DNA of 64,000 nucleotides from Caballeronia sp. NK8 (GTDB taxonomy: Bacteria > Pseudomonadota > Gammaproteobacteria > Burkholderiales > Burkholderiaceae). Below the pieces are notes generated by a model that was not told where the DNA came from, searched no databases, and saw nothing but the letters and a program-made list of their open reading frames with translations. How positions within the stretch are numbered: position 1 is the stretch's first letter; every line of letters starts with the position of its first letter. Shown in pieces: positions 8,867 to 18,214 of the stretch. The stretch is from the NCBI RefSeq assembly GCF_018408855.1, contig NZ_AP024322.1, positions 2,480,001 to 2,544,000 of the forward strand, in the 5' to 3' direction. The position numbers and the translations under genes were made by a program.

Positions 8867-10257
8867 GAATGTCCTCCTGCGCCACGCACCGAGAGCGCGT
8901 CGAGCAGTTTCTGATGGACGCCGCCGAAGCCGCCGTTGCTCATCACGAGCACGTGGTCGCCGGGGCGCGCGGCTGCCGCGACCGCCTTCACCAGAGGTTC
9001 GATCTCGTTGAATGCCCGCGCCTTGTCGCCGAGCGGGGACAACGCCTCGGCGAGATCCCAGCCGAGCTTGTCGCGGCCTTCACGCGCGCCGTAGCCGAAC
9101 ACGAGGTCCGCATTGGCGAGACTCGCGGGCAACTGTGCCTTCATCGTGCCGAGCTTCATCGTGTTCGAGCGCGGCTCCAGCACCGCGAGAATGCGCGCCT
9201 GGCCGATGCGCGTTCTCAGTCCCGCGACGGTCGTGTCGATCGCCGTCGGGTGATGCGCGAAGTCGTCGTAGACGGTGACGCCATCGACGCTGCCTTTCAC
9301 TTCCATGCGCCGCTTGACGTTGCGAAAGCTCGCCAGCGACTTCACCGACTGCGCCGCCGGCACGCCGACCGAACGCGCCGCCGCGATCGCCGCGAGCGCA
9401 TTCATGCGATTGTGCTCGCCCTGCACCTGCCAGTCGACGACGCCCTGACGCTCGCCTTCCCAATACACGGCGAACTGCTGGTCGACGCTCGCGCCATCGG
9501 TTGCGGGCAACGCCTGCCAGCCGCCTTCGACGCCGAAGCGCTCGACGCCCGACCAGCAGCCGCGCGTGAGCACGCGCTCCAGCCCGTCCTCGCGCCCGTT
9601 GGTCACGATGCGGCCGATGCCCGGCACCGTTCGCACAAGATGATGAAATTGCGTTTCGATCGCGGCGAGATCGGGAAAGATGTCGGCGTGATCGAATTCG
9701 AGATTGTTGAGCACCGCCGTGCGCGGGCGGTAATGGACGAACTTCGAGCGCTTGTCGAAGAATGCGGTGTCGTATTCGTCGGCTTCGATGACGAAGAAGC
9801 TCGAATCCGTCAGCCGCGCGGAAATGCCGAAGTTGAGCGGCACGCCGCCGATCAGAAAGCCCGGGTTCATGCCCGCGTCTTCGAGCAGCCACGCGAGCAT
9901 GGAGCTCGTGGTGGTCTTGCCGTGCGTGCCCGCGACCGCGAGCACCCATTTGCCGTTGAGCACGTGCTCGCCGAGCCACTGCGGGCCGGACGTGTACGGC
10001 AGACCGCGATCCAAGATGGCTTCCATCAGCGGATTGCCGCGCGTCACGACGTTGCCGATGACGAACAGGTCCGGCTCGAGCGCGAGTTGCTCGACGCCGA
10101 AACCTTCGATCAACTCGATGCCCTGCGCTTCGAGCTGCGTGCTCATCGGCGGGTAGACGCCCGCGTCGCAGCCGGTGACCTTGTGGCCCGCTTCGCGCGC
10201 CAGGACGGCGAGTCCGCCCATGAAGGTGCCGCAGATGCCGAGGATGTGGATGTGCAT
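8863..10257 (-). CDS. mpl: UDP-N-acetylmuramate:L-alanyl-gamma-D-glutamyl-meso-diaminopimelate ligase
   Basis: A 464-residue Mur-ligase-family enzyme that reattaches the recycled tripeptide to UDP-MurNAc. It starts with the HIHILGICGTFMGGLA nucleotide loop characteristic of Mpl rather than MurC. The ATP loop GTHGKTTT is at 110-117 and a GEHNRMNALAA segment marks the central domain. The C-terminal domain contains YDDFAHHPTAI. AmpD, which releases the recycled peptides, is also in this window (28041-28655). First gene of the minus-strand run ending at mtgA. Confidence 0.95.
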   Translation of the reverse strand: MHIHILGICGTFMGGLAVLAREAGHKVTGCDAGVYPPMSTQLEAQGIELIEGFGVEQLALEPDLFVIGNVVTRGNPLMEAILDRGLPYTSGPQWLGEHVLNGKWVLAVAGTHGKTTTSSMLAWLLEDAGMNPGFLIGGVPLNFGISARLTDSSFFVIEADEYDTAFFDKRSKFVHYRPRTAVLNNLEFDHADIFPDLAAIETQFHHLVRTVPGIGRIVTNGREDGLERVLTRGCWSGVERFGVEGGWQALPATDGASVDQQFAVYWEGERQGVVDWQVQGEHNRMNALAAIAAARSVGVPAAQSVKSLASFRNVKRRMEVKGSVDGVTVYDDFAHHPTAIDTTVAGLRTRIGQARILAVLEPRSNTMKLGTMKAQLPASLANADLVFGYGAREGRDKLGWDLAEALSPLGDKARAFNEIEPLVKAVAAAARPGDHVLVMSNGGFGGVHQKLLDALSVRGAGGHS

Positions 10258-10470
10258 AAACCGTGTCGCGCCGCGCGGGCGATTGAGATGCCGAAACAGG
10301 AAACGGCGCCGTACGGGTCAACCTAAGGGCAAACCCGTGCAGAAAGGCGCCTGAAGGCGCATATTGTAACCGAGCAGGCCAGGCGTTCCGCCGCGGGCGC
10401 GAGCCTGCGGCACGGGTCCGCCGCCCGGGTCCCAGAAAGGCCGTCTGACGTTTCTAGTATCATTCCCGCC

Positions 10471-11118
10471 ATGGTTCGCAAAACACATTTCGATCCGCAG
10501 CGCGTGCGCGAGGAAATCGCGATTGCGGCTGCGCGGATGATCGCCGAGGACGGCCTCGACTACGCCACCGCCAAGCGCAAGGCGGCGCGGCAGGTGATCG
10601 GCGAAGCCAGGATCGGCGGCGAGTTCCTGCCCGATAACGACCAGATCGAAGAGGAAATCCGCACGTACCAGGCGATTTTCCAGGGCGACAGCCAGCCGGC
10701 CGTGCTGCGTCACATGCGCGAAGTCGCGCTCGACTGGATGGATCGACTGAAGCCCTTCGATCCGTATCTGACGGGCGCGGTGCTCAATGGCACGGCGGGC
10801 GAGCATTCCGATATCCATCTTCAATGCTTCTGCGACAATCCGAAGGAAGTCGCAATCTACCTGTTGAACGCGAACATGCAGTACGACGTATCGGAGACGC
10901 GGCATTTCGCCGGGCGCGGCTATGTCGAGACGCTGAGTTTCCTGCATCGGGTGCGTGGCGAGGAACCGGTCGGCGTGCATATCGCGCTCTATGGCGCCGA
11001 TGACCTGCGCGGCGCGGTGCGCGCGGATGCCCGCGGACGGCTCGCGCGCGCGAATGCGGCGGCCGTGCGCGCGCTGCTCGATCATCCCGATGTCCCGCCG
11101 CTGGAAGTCGGCGGCTGA
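10471..11118 (+). CDS. Conserved hypothetical with a nucleotidyltransferase-like motif
   Basis: A 215-residue soluble protein not assigned to a named family here. The N-terminal 90 residues are helical and charged. Residues 99-120 (YLTGAVLNGTAGEHSDIHLQ) resemble the Pol-beta/minimal nucleotidyltransferase signature, a glycine turn followed by S-D-x-D. The second carboxylate, normally Asp, is His116, so ordinary catalysis may be lost or altered. It is divergent from mpl with a 213-bp gap and is followed 18 bp later by the thioredoxin-like gene. Function is unknown; an inactive or regulatory nucleotidyltransferase fold is one reading of the motif. Confidence 0.75.
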   Translation: MVRKTHFDPQRVREEIAIAAARMIAEDGLDYATAKRKAARQVIGEARIGGEFLPDNDQIEEEIRTYQAIFQGDSQPAVLRHMREVALDWMDRLKPFDPYLTGAVLNGTAGEHSDIHLQCFCDNPKEVAIYLLNANMQYDVSETRHFAGRGYVETLSFLHRVRGEEPVGVHIALYGADDLRGAVRADARGRLARANAAAVRALLDHPDVPPLEVGG

Positions 11119-11136
11119 CCTTTCTTCTGGACGCTC

Positions 11137-11676
11137 ATGAAAAGCACACGCATTCTGGCGGCCCTCGTGGTCGCGGTCGCCGCGACCGTCGGCGGTTTCT
11201 ACGCGGGTCATCTGTTCACCGGCAGCGATACCGTGGCCGCGACGCCGGCGAGCGGCAACGCCGTCGAACAACTCTGGAAAGCGACGCCGCCCGGCGCCTC
11301 GGGCACGGCGCAGCCGCTCGCGGCGTACCGGGGCAAGCCGGTCGTCGTCAACTTCTGGGCCTCGTGGTGCGGGCCGTGCGTGAAGGAAATGCCGACCCTC
11401 TCCGCGATGCAGCGCGACTATGAGAAGAAAGGCATCACGTTCATCGGGCTCGGCGTCGACAGCGAGAAAAACGTCAACGACTTCCTGAAGAAAGTGCCGG
11501 TCGCCTACCCGGTCTATGTCACCGGTTTCGGCGGCGCGGATCTTGCGCGGAGCTTCGGCAACAATGCCGGCGGCTTGCCGTTCACCGTCGTGATCGATGC
11601 CAAGGGCCAAATCCGCTCGACAAAATTGGGCGAAGTCGATCCCGCCGAACTGAAGCACACTCTCGACAGCCTGTAA
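11137..11676 (+). CDS. TlpA-family periplasmic thiol-disulfide oxidoreductase
   Basis: A 179-residue thioredoxin-fold protein with an N-terminal signal anchor (about 5-24) and the active site WCGPC at 77-81 within VNFWASWCGPCVKEMP. The cis-Pro region GGLPFTVVIDAKG lies near residue 150. This architecture fits a membrane-tethered periplasmic reductase of the TlpA/ResA type, which keeps cysteines reduced, for example in cytochrome c maturation or copper-protein assembly. The partner cannot be inferred from the neighbours. ATG lies 18 bp after the previous stop codon. Confidence 0.9.
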   Translation: MKSTRILAALVVAVAATVGGFYAGHLFTGSDTVAATPASGNAVEQLWKATPPGASGTAQPLAAYRGKPVVVNFWASWCGPCVKEMPTLSAMQRDYEKKGITFIGLGVDSEKNVNDFLKKVPVAYPVYVTGFGGADLARSFGNNAGGLPFTVVIDAKGQIRSTKLGEVDPAELKHTLDSL

Positions 11677-12220
11677 AAATTCGCAGCATTTAGGCAGCGG
11701 CTTGCGCTAAGTAAGCGGCGAGTTAAGGTACAGTACGGCGATCTTGCGGGGAATTCGGCTTGTCCCACGGCTTGGGATGGTAATTTCTCCCGCCGTTTCA
11801 GAACGACCTGCACGGTAAAACTAGACAAAATTCTCTAAACGGCGCTAAAGTGCGCCGAATTCCGCACAACCTGAAGCGACCATGACAACTCTGCCGGTGC
11901 CACGAGGCTACCTCGCCGTCGAGTCCGACACCCGTGAAAGCGGTGCCGGCCGCGTCAGAGCATTCGCAGCGGTCATGTCGTCCGGGCGCGCGCTTCGAAG
12001 CGACCACGATGACGCGTTCGATATGAACGCGTCGGGCGTGCCGACCGATTCCGCTGCCGTGGTTTCCGTCGGCGCTTGCATGGGCGCGGAGATGCGCGGC
12101 GTGTTTGCGCATGTCGGCCGGCTGGCCGCGCCGGTTCGCGGCTGAGCAGTCAGAACACCCACAAATCAAGTCAAGTGCCGGGCAAATCCCGGTCTCCAAG
12201 TATTGAAAGGGGAATTTTCG
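11677..12220. other. 544-bp gap between the TlpA-like gene and accB
   Basis: The type II dehydroquinase gene aroQ, usual just upstream of accB in many Burkholderia and Pseudomonas genomes, is not recognisable in any frame. The only open frame of note is an 87-codon plus-strand ORF at 11882-12145, listed separately. The first 200 bp are AT-richer and probably contain the accB promoter, but I could not choose a convincing -35/-10 pair. Confidence 0.55.
11882..12145 (+). CDS. Small ORF upstream of accB, doubtful; possible aroQ remnant
   Basis: An 87-codon frame with no family I recognise. Its first 20 residues, MTTLPVPRGYLAVESDTRES, could be loosely aligned with the start of AroQ (M-T-x-L-x-V-x-x-G, then T-R-E), but the AroQ active-site tyrosine loop and histidine motifs are absent. 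It could be a decayed remnant, a leader peptide or chance. The start is preceded by GAAGCGAC, not a good ribosome binding site. Treat as tentative. Confidence 0.25.
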   Translation: MTTLPVPRGYLAVESDTRESGAGRVRAFAAVMSSGRALRSDHDDAFDMNASGVPTDSAAVVSVGACMGAEMRGVFAHVGRLAAPVRG

Positions 12221-12697
12221 ATGGACCTTCGTAAACTGAAAACGCTGATCGACCTCGTCTCGGAATCCGGCATCTCGGAGCTGGAAGTGACGGAAGGCGA
12301 AGGCAAGGTTCGCATCGTCAAGAACGCCGCGCCCGTCTACATGCAGGCGCCGCAGCAATACGCGCCGCAAATGCAAGCGCCGGCCGCGCCGCATTTCGCC
12401 GGCGCCGGCGAAGCAGGCGCACCGGCCTCGGCGGCCGCGCCGGCCGTAGTCGCACCGCAGGGTCACGTCGTGACTTCGCCGATGGTCGGCTCGTTCTATC
12501 GCGCGCCGTCGCCGGGTGCGGACCCGTTCATCCAAGTCGGCGATACGGTGAAGGAAGGCCAGACCCTCTGCATCATCGAAGCGATGAAGCTCTTGAACGA
12601 AATCGAATCGGACAAGGCTGGCGTCGTGAAGGAAATCCTCGTCGAGAACGGGCAGGCGGTCGAGTACGGCCAGCCGCTCTTCGTGATCGGCGACTAA
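12221..12697 (+). CDS. accB: Acetyl-CoA carboxylase biotin carboxyl carrier protein
   Basis: This 158-residue carrier subunit of acetyl-CoA carboxylase provides malonyl-CoA for fatty-acid synthesis. The N-terminal [13 protein letters not shown] segment is typical. An Ala/Pro/Gln-rich linker spans about 36-80. The biotinyl domain carries EAMKLLNEI at 120-128 with the biotinylated Lys123. The ATG at 12221 follows a strong GAAAGGGGA ribosome binding site, which is why this start was preferred to an in-frame TTG 18 bp upstream. accC follows after 153 bp, forming the usual accBC pair. Confidence 0.97.
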   Translation: MDLRKLKTLIDLVSESGISELEVTEGEGKVRIVKNAAPVYMQAPQQYAPQMQAPAAPHFAGAGEAGAPASAAAPAVVAPQGHVVTSPMVGSFYRAPSPGADPFIQVGDTVKEGQTLCIIEAMKLLNEIESDKAGVVKEILVENGQAVEYGQPLFVIGD

Positions 12698-12850
12698 GGG
12701 CGCACCGGGCCGTGCCGCGGATGCGCCTCGCAGCCGCCGCCGGCTTCACCGCCCCGGCGCGCTTCATGCGGCATCGATCCGTCGAGAAGCGCGCCGCCGA
12801 TTGGATCCCCGAGGGCCGCTCGCGCGTGCCCGTTGATGAGCCGACCCACT

Positions 12851-14218
12851 ATGTTTGAAAAAATTCTCATTGCGAACCGCGGCGAAATCGCGCTTCGCAT
12901 CCAGCGCGCGTGCCGCGAGCTGGGCGTCAAGACAGTCGTCGTCTACTCCGAAGCCGACAAGGAAGCGAAGTACGTCAAGCTGGCCGACGAAGCCGTGTGT
13001 ATCGGACCGGCGCCGTCGAACCTGTCCTACCTGAACATGCCGGCGCTCATCAGCGCGGCCGAAGTCACTGACGCCGAGGCCATCCACCCCGGCTACGGCT
13101 TCCTCTCCGAAAACGCCGACTTCGCCGAGCGCGTCGAGCAATCGGGCTTCACCTTCATCGGGCCGCGTCCGGAAACCATCCGCCTGATGGGCGACAAGGT
13201 CACCGCCAAGCAGACGATGATCAAGACCGGCGTGCCGTGCGTGCCGGGCTCGGAAGGCGCGTTGCCCGAAGATCCGCGCGAGATCGTGAAGATTGCGCGC
13301 GCGGTCGGCTACCCGGTCATCATCAAGGCGGCGGGCGGCGGGGGCGGGCGCGGGATGCGCGTGGTGCACACCGAAGCGGCGCTCGTCAACGCGGTCAACA
13401 TGACGCGCGAGGAAGCGGGCCGCGCCTTCGGCAACCCGCAGGTGTACATGGAGAAGTTCCTCGAGAATCCGCGCCACATCGAGATTCAGGTGCTGTCGGA
13501 TTCGTTCCGCAACGCGATCTGGCTCGGCGAGCGTGACTGCTCGATGCAGCGCCGTCACCAGAAGGTGATCGAGGAAGCGCCGGCGCCGGGCATCGCGCGC
13601 CGGCTGATCGAGCGCATCGGCGACCGCTGCGCCGACGCCTGCAAGAAGATGGGTTATCTCGGCGCGGGTACCTTCGAGTTCCTGTACGAGAACAACGAGT
13701 TCTACTTCATCGAGATGAACACGCGCGTGCAGGTCGAGCATCCGGTGACGGAACTCATCACGAGCGTCGACATCGTGCAGGAACAGATCCGCATCGCCGC
13801 GGGCGAAAAGCTCTCGATCCGCCAGAAGGACATCCAGTTCCGCGGCCACGCGATCGAATGCCGCATCAACGCGGAAGATCCGTTCAAGTTCACGCCTTCG
13901 CCGGGACGCATCACGTCGTGGCACACGCCGGGCGGTCCGGGCATCCGCGTGGATTCGCACGCGTACGCCAACTACTTCGTGCCGCCGAACTACGATTCGA
14001 TGATCGGCAAGCTGATCGCGTACGGCGCGACGCGCGAGCAGGCGATCAACCGCATGCGTATCGCGCTGTCGGAAATGGTCGTCGAAGGCATCTCGACCAA
14101 CATTCCGCTGCATCGCGAGATGATGATCGACGCAAAGTTCGTCGAGGGCGGCACGAGCATCCACTACCTCGAAAACAAGCTGGCGGCGCGACAGGCGGCC
14201 GTGGCGGAAGAGTCGTAA
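12851..14218 (+). CDS. accC: Acetyl-CoA carboxylase, biotin carboxylase subunit
   Basis: A 455-residue ATP-grasp enzyme that carboxylates the biotin of AccB with bicarbonate and [20 protein letters not shown] opens the N-terminal domain. [11 protein letters not shown] forms the glycine-rich ATP lid (about residues 160-170). [14 protein letters not shown] marks the metal and catalytic core, and the C-terminal domain follows. Length equals that of E. coli AccC. The start at MFEK was chosen over two upstream Met codons because it matches the family N-terminus. prmA follows 20 bp downstream. Confidence 0.97.
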   Translation: MFEKILIANRGEIALRIQRACRELGVKTVVVYSEADKEAKYVKLADEAVCIGPAPSNLSYLNMPALISAAEVTDAEAIHPGYGFLSENADFAERVEQSGFTFIGPRPETIRLMGDKVTAKQTMIKTGVPCVPGSEGALPEDPREIVKIARAVGYPVIIKAAGGGGGRGMRVVHTEAALVNAVNMTREEAGRAFGNPQVYMEKFLENPRHIEIQVLSDSFRNAIWLGERDCSMQRRHQKVIEEAPAPGIARRLIERIGDRCADACKKMGYLGAGTFEFLYENNEFYFIEMNTRVQVEHPVTELITSVDIVQEQIRIAAGEKLSIRQKDIQFRGHAIECRINAEDPFKFTPSPGRITSWHTPGGPGIRVDSHAYANYFVPPNYDSMIGKLIAYGATREQAINRMRIALSEMVVEGISTNIPLHREMMIDAKFVEGGTSIHYLENKLAARQAAVAEES

Positions 14219-14238
14219 GCCGAGCGAGAGAGAGAAGC

Positions 14239-15141
14239 ATGAGTTATCGGGAACTGATCGCCGAGCTGGATCGCGAGCGCGCGGAAGCACTGTCGGACGC
14301 GCTGCTCGAAGTCGGCGCGTTGTCGGTGTCGGTCGAAGACGCCGACGCCGACACGCCCGACGAGCAGCCGCTCTTCGGCGAGCCGGGTCTCGTGCCCGAG
14401 AAGCGCGCGTGGAATCGCTCGCGCGTGGTCGCGCTGCTCGCCGAGGACGCCGATCCCGACGTGCTGCTCGCCGCCGCCGCGAACGAGATCGGCCTCGCGG
14501 CGACGCCCGCCTTCACCGTGCGTGACGTGGAGGAACAGGATTGGGTGCGTCTCACGCAGGCGCAGTTCGATCCGATCGCCATCGGCGAGCGCATCTGGGT
14601 CGTGCCGTCATGGCACGACGCGCCCGATCCGGACGCGCTCGTGCTCGAACTCGATCCCGGTCTCGCGTTTGGCACCGGCAGCCATCCGACCACGCGCCTG
14701 TGTATGGAATGGCTGGAGCAGTCGGTGCGGCCGGGGCAATCGCTGCTCGACTACGGCTGCGGCTCCGGCATCCTCGCGATTCTCGCGAAGAAGTGCGGCG
14801 CGCAGCCGGTCGTCGGCATCGATATCGATCCGCAAGCGGTCGAGTCGGCGCGTCAGAACAGCACGCGCAATCACGCGGACGTGACCTACGGTTTGCCCGA
14901 CGCGTGCCCCCCCGGCGAGTTCGATATCGTCGTCGCAAACATTCTCTCGAATCCGCTCAAACTGATGGCGTCGATGCTCGCCGCGAAGGTGAAACCGGGC
15001 GGCAGAATCGCGCTTTCGGGCGTGCTCGCGCGGCAGGCCGACGAAGTCGCGGCGGTCTATGCGAAGTGGATCGACATCGGCGTCTGGCGCGAACACGAAG
15101 GCTGGGTATGCCTCGCGGGAACCCGGCGCGAAAGCCTTTAG
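14239..15141 (+). CDS. prmA: Ribosomal protein L11 methyltransferase
   Basis: A 300-residue SAM-dependent methyltransferase that trimethylates ribosomal protein L11. The N-terminal L11-binding domain ([11 protein letters not shown]) is followed by [10 protein letters not shown] near 146 and the SAM-binding loop LDYGCGSG at 170-177. The VANILSNPL catalytic motif lies near 234. The ATG follows GAGAGAG and lies 20 bp after accC. The accBC-prmA order is common in proteobacteria. Confidence 0.95.
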   Translation: MSYRELIAELDRERAEALSDALLEVGALSVSVEDADADTPDEQPLFGEPGLVPEKRAWNRSRVVALLAEDADPDVLLAAAANEIGLAATPAFTVRDVEEQDWVRLTQAQFDPIAIGERIWVVPSWHDAPDPDALVLELDPGLAFGTGSHPTTRLCMEWLEQSVRPGQSLLDYGCGSGILAILAKKCGAQPVVGIDIDPQAVESARQNSTRNHADVTYGLPDACPPGEFDIVVANILSNPLKLMASMLAAKVKPGGRIALSGVLARQADEVAAVYAKWIDIGVWREHEGWVCLAGTRRESL

Positions 15142-15191
15142 AATAGCGCCATCCTCCACGAATGGCCGTCAAGGCCAACGGCACTTCTTAT

Positions 15192-16514
15192 ATGGCGCTG
15201 GCAACCCGCTGCCCTCACTGCGAAACCGTGTTCAAGCTGGACCCGCACCTGCTCGCGCCGCATGACGGCCGCGTGCGTTGCGGACACTGCCAGGAAGTTT
15301 TCGATGCCGCGCATCATCGTTTCGAGCTTCCCGATGAGCCGGCCGCGGCTGGCGTCGCCCAGCATGCCGCGATCATCGACGATGACGTCGCCGTCGGGCC
15401 CACGACTAGTTCTCCCGATGCGTCCGCCCGTGCGCCCGTCACGCCCGTCACGTCTGAGGCGCCGCTGAAGCCGCGTCCGTTCGCACCGCGCAAGCTCGAT
15501 CTCGACACGCCTTCCCAGCCCGTCCCGCCCTTCGGCACGAAGCCCGGCGAAGACAGCGAACGCACGGTATACGTTGACTCTCCCGCCTTCGCCAACGCGT
15601 CGGGACCGGCGCGCTCAGCGCCTCCGCGTACCGAGCCCGCGCAGTCCGATGCGGCGAACGAGCCATCCGCGCTGCCTTCCGAACCGGACCGCCTGAAGCA
15701 GTTCATCCGCGTCCGCTCGCCGCATCCCGACGCCGCGAACGCCGCGCAAGGCGGCGCCGCTGCGCCGCTCGGCGAGCCGCCCGTCGCACCGTTCGCTGGG
15801 CCCGTCGATGATCGCGCCGAGCCGTTCATCGGACCGGCTCCGCAACTGGACGCGCCGCCCGCGCGCCCCGCGCCGGAACCGCCTGCCGCATCCGCGTGGC
15901 GCAACGACGAGGAGCCGGCCTTCAGCGCCAAACCGCCCGCCCCCGCTCGCCGCACAAGCGCGAATGAAGCGTTTCCGGTCATTCGCGAGTCGCGGGAGGC
16001 GCGAGAGTCGCGCGCGCCCGTGCGCCCCGCGCCGAGCAAGGCCAAGCGCGTCGTCGGCATCATCGTCGCCGTGTTGCTGGCGTTGCTGCTGCTCGTGCAG
16101 CTCGCGTGGTGGCAGCGCGAAACCGTGATGGTGTACGTGCCCGGATCGCACTCGCTCTATTCGGATGTCTGCGACCAGATCGGCTGCACGATCTCACCAC
16201 CGCGCAACATCGACGGATTGCAGATCGAGAGTTCCGGCCTGCGTCAGGTGGACGGCCCGCACAAGCTCGAGCTGAAGCTGTCGTTGCGCAATCGGCTGGA
16301 TGTCGCGCTGGCATATCCGGCGCTCGAGCTCACGCTGCTCGACGACAAGAACAACGTCGCGATCCGCCGCGTGCTCTGGCCGCAGGATTACGCGCGACCG
16401 GGTACGATATTCGCCGTCGGCCTTCCGCCGCAAAGCGCGCAGCCGGTCGTCGTCCGACTTGATACGGGCGACGCGGTCGCCGCGAATTACCGGGTTCAGG
16501 TCTTTTATCCGTGA
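15192..16514 (+). CDS. DUF3426 zinc-ribbon membrane protein
   Basis: A 440-residue protein. The N-terminus carries an MJ0042-type zinc ribbon (CPHC and CGHC, Cys7, 10, 30 and 33 counted from this start). A long Pro/Ala-rich disordered stretch spans about 50-275. One transmembrane helix (VVGIIVAVLLALLLLVQLAW) lies near 286-308. A C-terminal DUF3426 domain ending in NYRVQVFYP would face the periplasm. Function is not established. Another in-frame ATG lies 30 bp upstream at 15162; neither has a clear ribosome binding site, so the start is uncertain. It is 50 bp after prmA in the same direction. Confidence 0.85.
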   Translation: MALATRCPHCETVFKLDPHLLAPHDGRVRCGHCQEVFDAAHHRFELPDEPAAAGVAQHAAIIDDDVAVGPTTSSPDASARAPVTPVTSEAPLKPRPFAPRKLDLDTPSQPVPPFGTKPGEDSERTVYVDSPAFANASGPARSAPPRTEPAQSDAANEPSALPSEPDRLKQFIRVRSPHPDAANAAQGGAAAPLGEPPVAPFAGPVDDRAEPFIGPAPQLDAPPARPAPEPPAASAWRNDEEPAFSAKPPAPARRTSANEAFPVIRESREARESRAPVRPAPSKAKRVVGIIVAVLLALLLLVQLAWWQRETVMVYVPGSHSLYSDVCDQIGCTISPPRNIDGLQIESSGLRQVDGPHKLELKLSLRNRLDVALAYPALELTLLDDKNNVAIRRVLWPQDYARPGTIFAVGLPPQSAQPVVVRLDTGDAVAANYRVQVFYP

Positions 16515-16637
16515 TCACGGCCTTGGCGCCCCGTCGCGCGCAAGGCGAACCCAGTGCCACACGACGCGCGTGCCTGCCCTCATGGCCCGGCACGCGCGAT
16601 TTTCCTGTCAGCATCTGACAATTCTCTGGAGCGCAAC

Positions 16638-17138
16638 ATGAGTCAAGTTACCCTCGGCGGCAATCCCATCGACGTCAGCGGCACGTTTCCGGGCGCGGGC
16701 CAGCAAGCGCCCGAATTCACGCTCGTCGGCGCGGATCTCGGCGACGTCAAGCTCGCGAGCTTCGCGGGCAAGCGCAAGGTGCTGAACATCGTGCCGAGTC
16801 TCGACACGCCGACCTGCGCCACCTCGACGCGCAAGTTCAACGAAGCGGCCGCGAGCCTGAACAATACGGTCGTGGTCGTGGTTTCGGGCGATCTGCCGTT
16901 CGCGGCGAAGCGCTTCTGCACGACCGAAGGCATCGCCAATGTCGTGACGGCATCGACATTCCGCGGCAATGAGTTCGCGCAGGCCTACGGCGTCGACGTG
17001 ACGAGCGGCCCGCTCAAAGGCCTGACGGCGCGCGCGGTCGTCGTGCTGGACGAGAACAACAAGGTGCTGCACTCGGAGCTCGTGCCCGAGATCAAGAACG
17101 AGCCGAACTACGACGCAGCGCTCGCCGCGCTGAAGTAA
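16638..17138 (+). CDS. tpx: Thiol peroxidase
   Basis: This 166-residue atypical 2-Cys peroxiredoxin reduces lipid and alkyl hydroperoxides using thioredoxin. The peroxidatic Cys60 is in [15 protein letters not shown] and the resolving Cys94 in AAKRFC, matching the E. coli Tpx pair. The start [15 protein letters not shown] is the family N-terminus and follows a CTGGAGCG ribosome binding site. Standing between a DUF3426 gene and a sugar kinase gene, it is probably transcribed on its own. Confidence 0.97.
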   Translation: MSQVTLGGNPIDVSGTFPGAGQQAPEFTLVGADLGDVKLASFAGKRKVLNIVPSLDTPTCATSTRKFNEAAASLNNTVVVVVSGDLPFAAKRFCTTEGIANVVTASTFRGNEFAQAYGVDVTSGPLKGLTARAVVVLDENNKVLHSELVPEIKNEPNYDAALAALK

Positions 17139-17150
17139 TCCTTCGCGACG

Positions 17151-17173
17151 GACCGCTTCGCATCGAAGCGGTC
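17151..17173 (+). terminator. Hairpin after tpx, terminator-like without T-run
   Basis: A perfect 10-bp stem GACCGCTTCG/CGAAGCGGTC with a 3-nt loop lies 12 bp past the tpx stop. No T-tract follows directly, so termination is uncertain. Confidence 0.4.
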
Positions 17174-17258
17174 TGCGCATACGAGGCGCGGTGAACCGCT
17201 CGCCGCGCGCCGTATGTGCATTTTTTTCCTCGGCCCCTATTCATAAAGGACGTTCGCC

Positions 17259-18197
17259 TTGGCTACGCTCATCTGCGGCTCGCTCGCCTACGACAACATC
17301 ATGACCTTCCAGGGCCGCTTCGGCGACCACATCCTGCCGGACCAGGTGCACATGCTGAACATCAGCTTCCTGGTGCCGACGATGCGGCGCAACTTCGGCG
17401 GCTGCGCGGGCAATATCGCCTATGCGCTCAAGCTGCTCGGCGGCGATCCGAAGATCATGGCGACGCTCGGCGCGGCCGATTCGCAGCTCTACACCGACCG
17501 GCTCGACGCGCTCGGTCTGTCGAAGGAATACGTGCGCGTGCTGCCGGATCAGCACTCGGCGCAGTGCTTCATCACGACCGATCTCGCGAACAACCAGATC
17601 ACCGCGTTCCACCCCGGCGCGATGATGGAATCGCACCAGAACCGCGCCGATGAAGCGCGCGGCATCTCGCTCGGCATCGTCGCCCCTGATGGCGCCCAAG
17701 GCATGCGCGAACACGCCGAAGGAATGGCCCGCGCGGGCGTGCCGTTCGTGTTCGATCCGGGTCAGGGATTGCCTATTCTGGAAAGTGCGGAACTTTGTCG
17801 CATGATTGAACTCGCCACCTACGTGGCGGTCAACGATTACGAAGCCAAGTTGCTGAGCAACAAGACCGGCTGGTCGATCGAAGACATCAAGAGCCGGGTC
17901 GATGCCCTCGTCGTGACACGCGGCGAACACGGCGCGCAGATCTATCATCAAGATGGCGTGCTCGAAATTCCGTGCGTGGAAGCGCGTCAGGTGGTCGATC
18001 CGACCGGTTGCGGCGACGCATTCCGCGGCGGCCTGCTGTACGGCATCGAAAACAAGCTTGGCTGGGAGAAAACGGGGCGTCTCGCAAGTCTGATGGGCTC
18101 GCTGAAAATCGAACATCAGGGACCGCAAACCTACGCGCCGACGCGCGTCGAAATCGAAGAGCGTTTCAAGCAGGCCTTCGGAAGCAGCCTGTTCTGA
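17259..18197 (+). CDS. PfkB-family carbohydrate/nucleoside kinase
   Basis: A 312-residue ribokinase-fold kinase. The N-terminus ICGSLAYDNIMTF and the NFGGCAGNIAYAL substrate loop (GGCAGN at 47-52) place it near adenosine kinase-like members. The ATP/anion-hole motif DPTGCGDAFRGG carries the catalytic Asp253. The start codon is TTG, chosen because AAAGGA lies 9 nt upstream and the family N-terminus begins there. Burkholderia relatives include broad nucleoside kinases, so adenosine or another nucleoside is a plausible substrate, but this is an inference. The SlyB-like lipoprotein gene follows after 17 bp. Confidence 0.88.
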   Translation: MATLICGSLAYDNIMTFQGRFGDHILPDQVHMLNISFLVPTMRRNFGGCAGNIAYALKLLGGDPKIMATLGAADSQLYTDRLDALGLSKEYVRVLPDQHSAQCFITTDLANNQITAFHPGAMMESHQNRADEARGISLGIVAPDGAQGMREHAEGMARAGVPFVFDPGQGLPILESAELCRMIELATYVAVNDYEAKLLSNKTGWSIEDIKSRVDALVVTRGEHGAQIYHQDGVLEIPCVEARQVVDPTGCGDAFRGGLLYGIENKLGWEKTGRLASLMGSLKIEHQGPQTYAPTRVEIEERFKQAFGSSLF

Positions 18198-18214
18198 ATG
18201 ATTGGAGTGAAGGA

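Noticed and set aside
8863..10257. Annotating this gene as murC
   Set aside because: Its N-terminus (HILGICGTFMGG) is of Mpl type and the genuine murC is in the dcw cluster at 59899-61299.
10258..10470. Possible promoter pair in the mpl / hypothetical gene divergent region
   Set aside because: A TACAAT on the minus strand and a TAGTAT on the plus strand occur but neither has a credible -35 at proper spacing.
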